Assembly (NCBI GenBank): GCA_964017155.1 | Contig: OZ024856.1 | Span: 1,266,201 to 1,330,200 of the forward strand | Origin: Oasisia sp. SBJ-2009 | Taxonomy: Eukaryota > Annelida > Polychaeta > Sabellida > Siboglinidae | Length of the DNA stretch: 64,000 nucleotides | Reading direction: 5' to 3' | In this document: piece by piece, positions 44,997 to 64,000 of the stretch | How positions within the stretch are numbered: the stretch's first letter is position 1 | Layout of the letters: each line of letters starts with the position of its first letter | Position numbers and translations under genes: made by a program | The notes under the pieces: generated by a model | Databases searched by the model: none | What the model was told of the DNA's origin: nothing | What the model saw: the letters and a program-made list of their open reading frames with translations, nothing else

Positions 44997-45929
44997 GTAT
45001 GTCGCCTTCTGTACTAATGGGATCATCGTTGACGTTGTTGGCGTCGTACTCGTAAATGTTATGTGACGGAATGATTGATAGGATGGCAACTTTACAAGTT
45101 TACCGTCTAGCCTCAACGACAACATGCTGAGGATACAGGCGATATGTTATGAATGACAAGATATTTTTAACTGCTTGATATACCCAAAATATAAGATGTC
45201 AATTATAAGTGTTAACTCATGGCCATCTGTTTTCCATGCATTATTCAACTCAACCTTGAACAAATTACAATAATTAAGGTATCTCAATAAAAAATATATT
45301 TACCACGTTTATGAGGTGCAGGTCGATTGTATGTATAATAGGTAACAAGACACCGTTTACAGAATTTAAATATCTAAGTAGTAAAAAGTTATGCATTATT
45401 TCAATTGTCCTCAATATGAAATTGGCATTACCTTGGAATAAATTTTATATCCAGTATTACCTACGTTTGGTATGTTTACAATTATTATTTGTCGGACTTT
45501 TAGCTATTTTTTCTATTCAGCTGTCTTCGGGGTCCAGTAAATTGTTCTGCACCCACGATGGAAGTGTATCCTTAATATTTACTATTTTTTGTGAGACCTT
45601 TCAATGACCTATTTATTTGATTTAAATTGTTACTGATTGTTTTATAAAAAAAAAAAAAAAAAAAAAAATATCGTAACTGTTGTACTAACAAATTTACAAA
45701 GATTTTAATTGCTATCACTAAAAATAAAAACATGTCATGTTATTAAAAGTAGCTAAATCAATCAGTTAATGATAGCCATTTATTATACTTATCTATACTC
45801 TTCACAGCCGTACTATGTTTCTTTGTAAGGACTCTAAGACTGGCACTAACAGGTGGCGGATGAACGTTGCTCAGCTGTACAATAAAATATGTTCCAATTA
45901 CGTATTTAATTGCAAAAAGTCTGGTGCGG

Positions 45930-45973
<44 letters not shown>

Positions 45974-46318
45974 AAAAAGGGAAAGTAGAATAATAATATA
46001 CCCCGGGTAATACATATTCCGTATTTTTTAGTAAATCATAAAATAATCCAGCCTCACAAGCCAGTACCCTCTGCACTACCCTACTGCCATTCACCATTCA
46101 CAGCATGTGGCTGAAATCACCCAAAACATTATATCACATGACCGGAGGCCGACCACACGCCTTGTGGGTGATTTCATTGGCTGACGTTAAAAGAGAAGTT
46201 TTTAAAATGGATGAGACAGAAGAGTTGGTACTGATGAAGTCAGCCCCAGAAGCCATTAGCGTGATGGTGCACACGTCTGAGCTGTTATCATTAAATTATT
46301 GATTTGTAATAGTTTCAG
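44997..46318 (+). other. Probable 5' UTR intron of the SMP gene
   Basis: Bounded by CAG|GTATGT (44997) and tagtttcag| (46318). Holds poly-A at about 45648-45668 and an AT microsatellite at 45934-45967. Confidence 0.5.
45934..45967. repeat. AT microsatellite
   Basis: (TA)n. Confidence 0.95.
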
Positions 46319-46347
46319 ATTTGGTCAAGTGAACTGAAACACGAAAG

Positions 46348-62946
<16,599 letters not shown>

Positions 62947-64000
62947 ATTAATGGGTTATGGTTTTGTACATATTTGTGAATTTCTGACCTAAGTGTGATT
63001 TACTTGTCCGACCTTTCCCGTGACTGTAAATTTGATGAAATAAGTATTTGAGTACTTTGCTTTAAACAATGCGCTCACTTTAGCCTTTGTTTTATTTTGT
63101 TTAATTAATTAATTAACATGTTTATTTCAAATACATGGCCAATTGTTGTCATGTTTATTTAATGCTGCTTCGTAATGCTGTTGACCACATGAGAGAGGTT
63201 ATATTTCTGACACTGACTATTAAAGACTGCATCATTCTTCCATGCCAACTATAAATGGAAATAATAATTTTGCCTCACATTAATTTCAGTAAACATTAAT
63301 TACAGTATGGGTAGATTTAAAATATTCCAAACAAAAGTATAAAAACTTGTGAATTGTGTGTATTATTCAGCTAAGCAATCAATATTCTTATGATCTTACA
63401 CCTGGGTACTTTAAAGGGCTTTTTCGTTTTCTAATGGAGTTGTATATTTGCCTGTGGCAAATTGCAATTTCACCTGTGGGTTCACAGCGAAAACACAAAG
63501 AAATAAGTAGAGTACCTGGTCTTCTAATAAGCATATTGATTGCGTCTGGCACAAGCAGTGAATCATCTTTACAGAAGATGAAGGGACTTCCTCCTAATGC
63601 ATCTCTCCTCCAATCAATAGTTCTCACTCATTCTACAGCAGCTGAAGGCATTCTGTAACCTGGCCCTAATTGCAACTAGCCTGTACAGTGTACACAGACA
63701 GCTGACATCAACCACTGGCCCCATTCATGTGCAGCTTCAAAGTGATAGTGTTTTCTAGTAATAATAATAAGCTTATTTTTATTTTGAAAACAAGGCCTAC
63801 AATTATTCCAATGGCTGAGAGAGAAACAAGTTACTGTGGTTATGTCATTTGAGTAAATAATATAAGAACAGTATTAACACAAAATTAGTCATGTTGATAA
63901 ATCAGTAGAGTTATCGGTAATTTATGTGTAGAAAATGGTAAAATGAGTCATAATTACAAGAAATTTGGTACAGAGGAGTTCTGAAGTAAATCTGGGTACA
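62947..64000. other. Downstream region of SMP gene, no gene recognised
   Basis: Probably begins as 3' UTR. AT-rich, with no convincing exon or clear repeat. The ORFs at 63356-63658 and its antisense partner resemble no protein I know. Confidence 0.5.

Noticed and set aside
63356..63658. A 100-residue plus-strand frame
   Set aside because: No known motif, overlaps an antisense frame of similar length, and codon use looks non-coding.

Overview
The window looks like nuclear DNA of an invertebrate animal, probably a marine lophotrochozoan such as a mollusc. The phylum is a guess from gene content and transposon style, and no single sequence proves it. Genes are split into short exons with GT-AG introns, non-coding DNA is AT-rich, transposon fragments are scattered throughout, and tandem repeats fill roughly a quarter of the window. 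Most long open frames here are artefacts of those repeats. I rebuilt genes from splice sites, reading-frame phase and protein similarity recalled from memory; no database search was run.

Layout. (1) 1-21975, minus strand: the 5' part of a dynein heavy chain family gene, 16 exons found, with the start codon at 21975 and the 3' part beyond base 1. It encodes part of the N-terminal stem of the protein, interrupted by acidic, serine-rich segments. Its introns hold about a dozen minisatellites. (2) 21976-33950: intergenic DNA with a GC-rich inverted-repeat element, a 5'-truncated LINE on the minus strand, tRNA-like SINE traces, AT microsatellites and one small membrane-protein ORF (30062-30280). 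(3) 33951-44432, minus strand: a complete 11-exon NUSAP1 (nucleolar and spindle-associated protein), 622 residues, every intron phase matching. (4) 44433-44996: a GC-rich spacer, probably a bidirectional promoter. (5) 46348-62946, plus strand: a complete 7-exon gene for a 372-residue protein with a membrane hairpin and an SMP lipid-transfer domain, related to extended synaptotagmins but without a C2 domain. (6) 62947-64000: no gene recognised.

Main observation. Many minisatellites are not randomly placed in introns. They start at, or within a few tens of bases of, an exon edge, and in at least four cases the repeat unit carries a copy of that exon's splice site: tandem 5' splice sites below 8328 and below 12415, tandem 3' splice sites above 15865 and before 60970. 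A two-copy version (48 bp, in frame) sits at a NUSAP1 donor, and a similar array duplicates the stop codon of the small ORF at 30280. It occurs on both strands and in all three multi-exon genes. I read this as splice-junction-seeded tandem duplication producing ladders of decoy or alternative splice sites. Long-read assembly and RNA-seq would decide whether the ladders are real and used.
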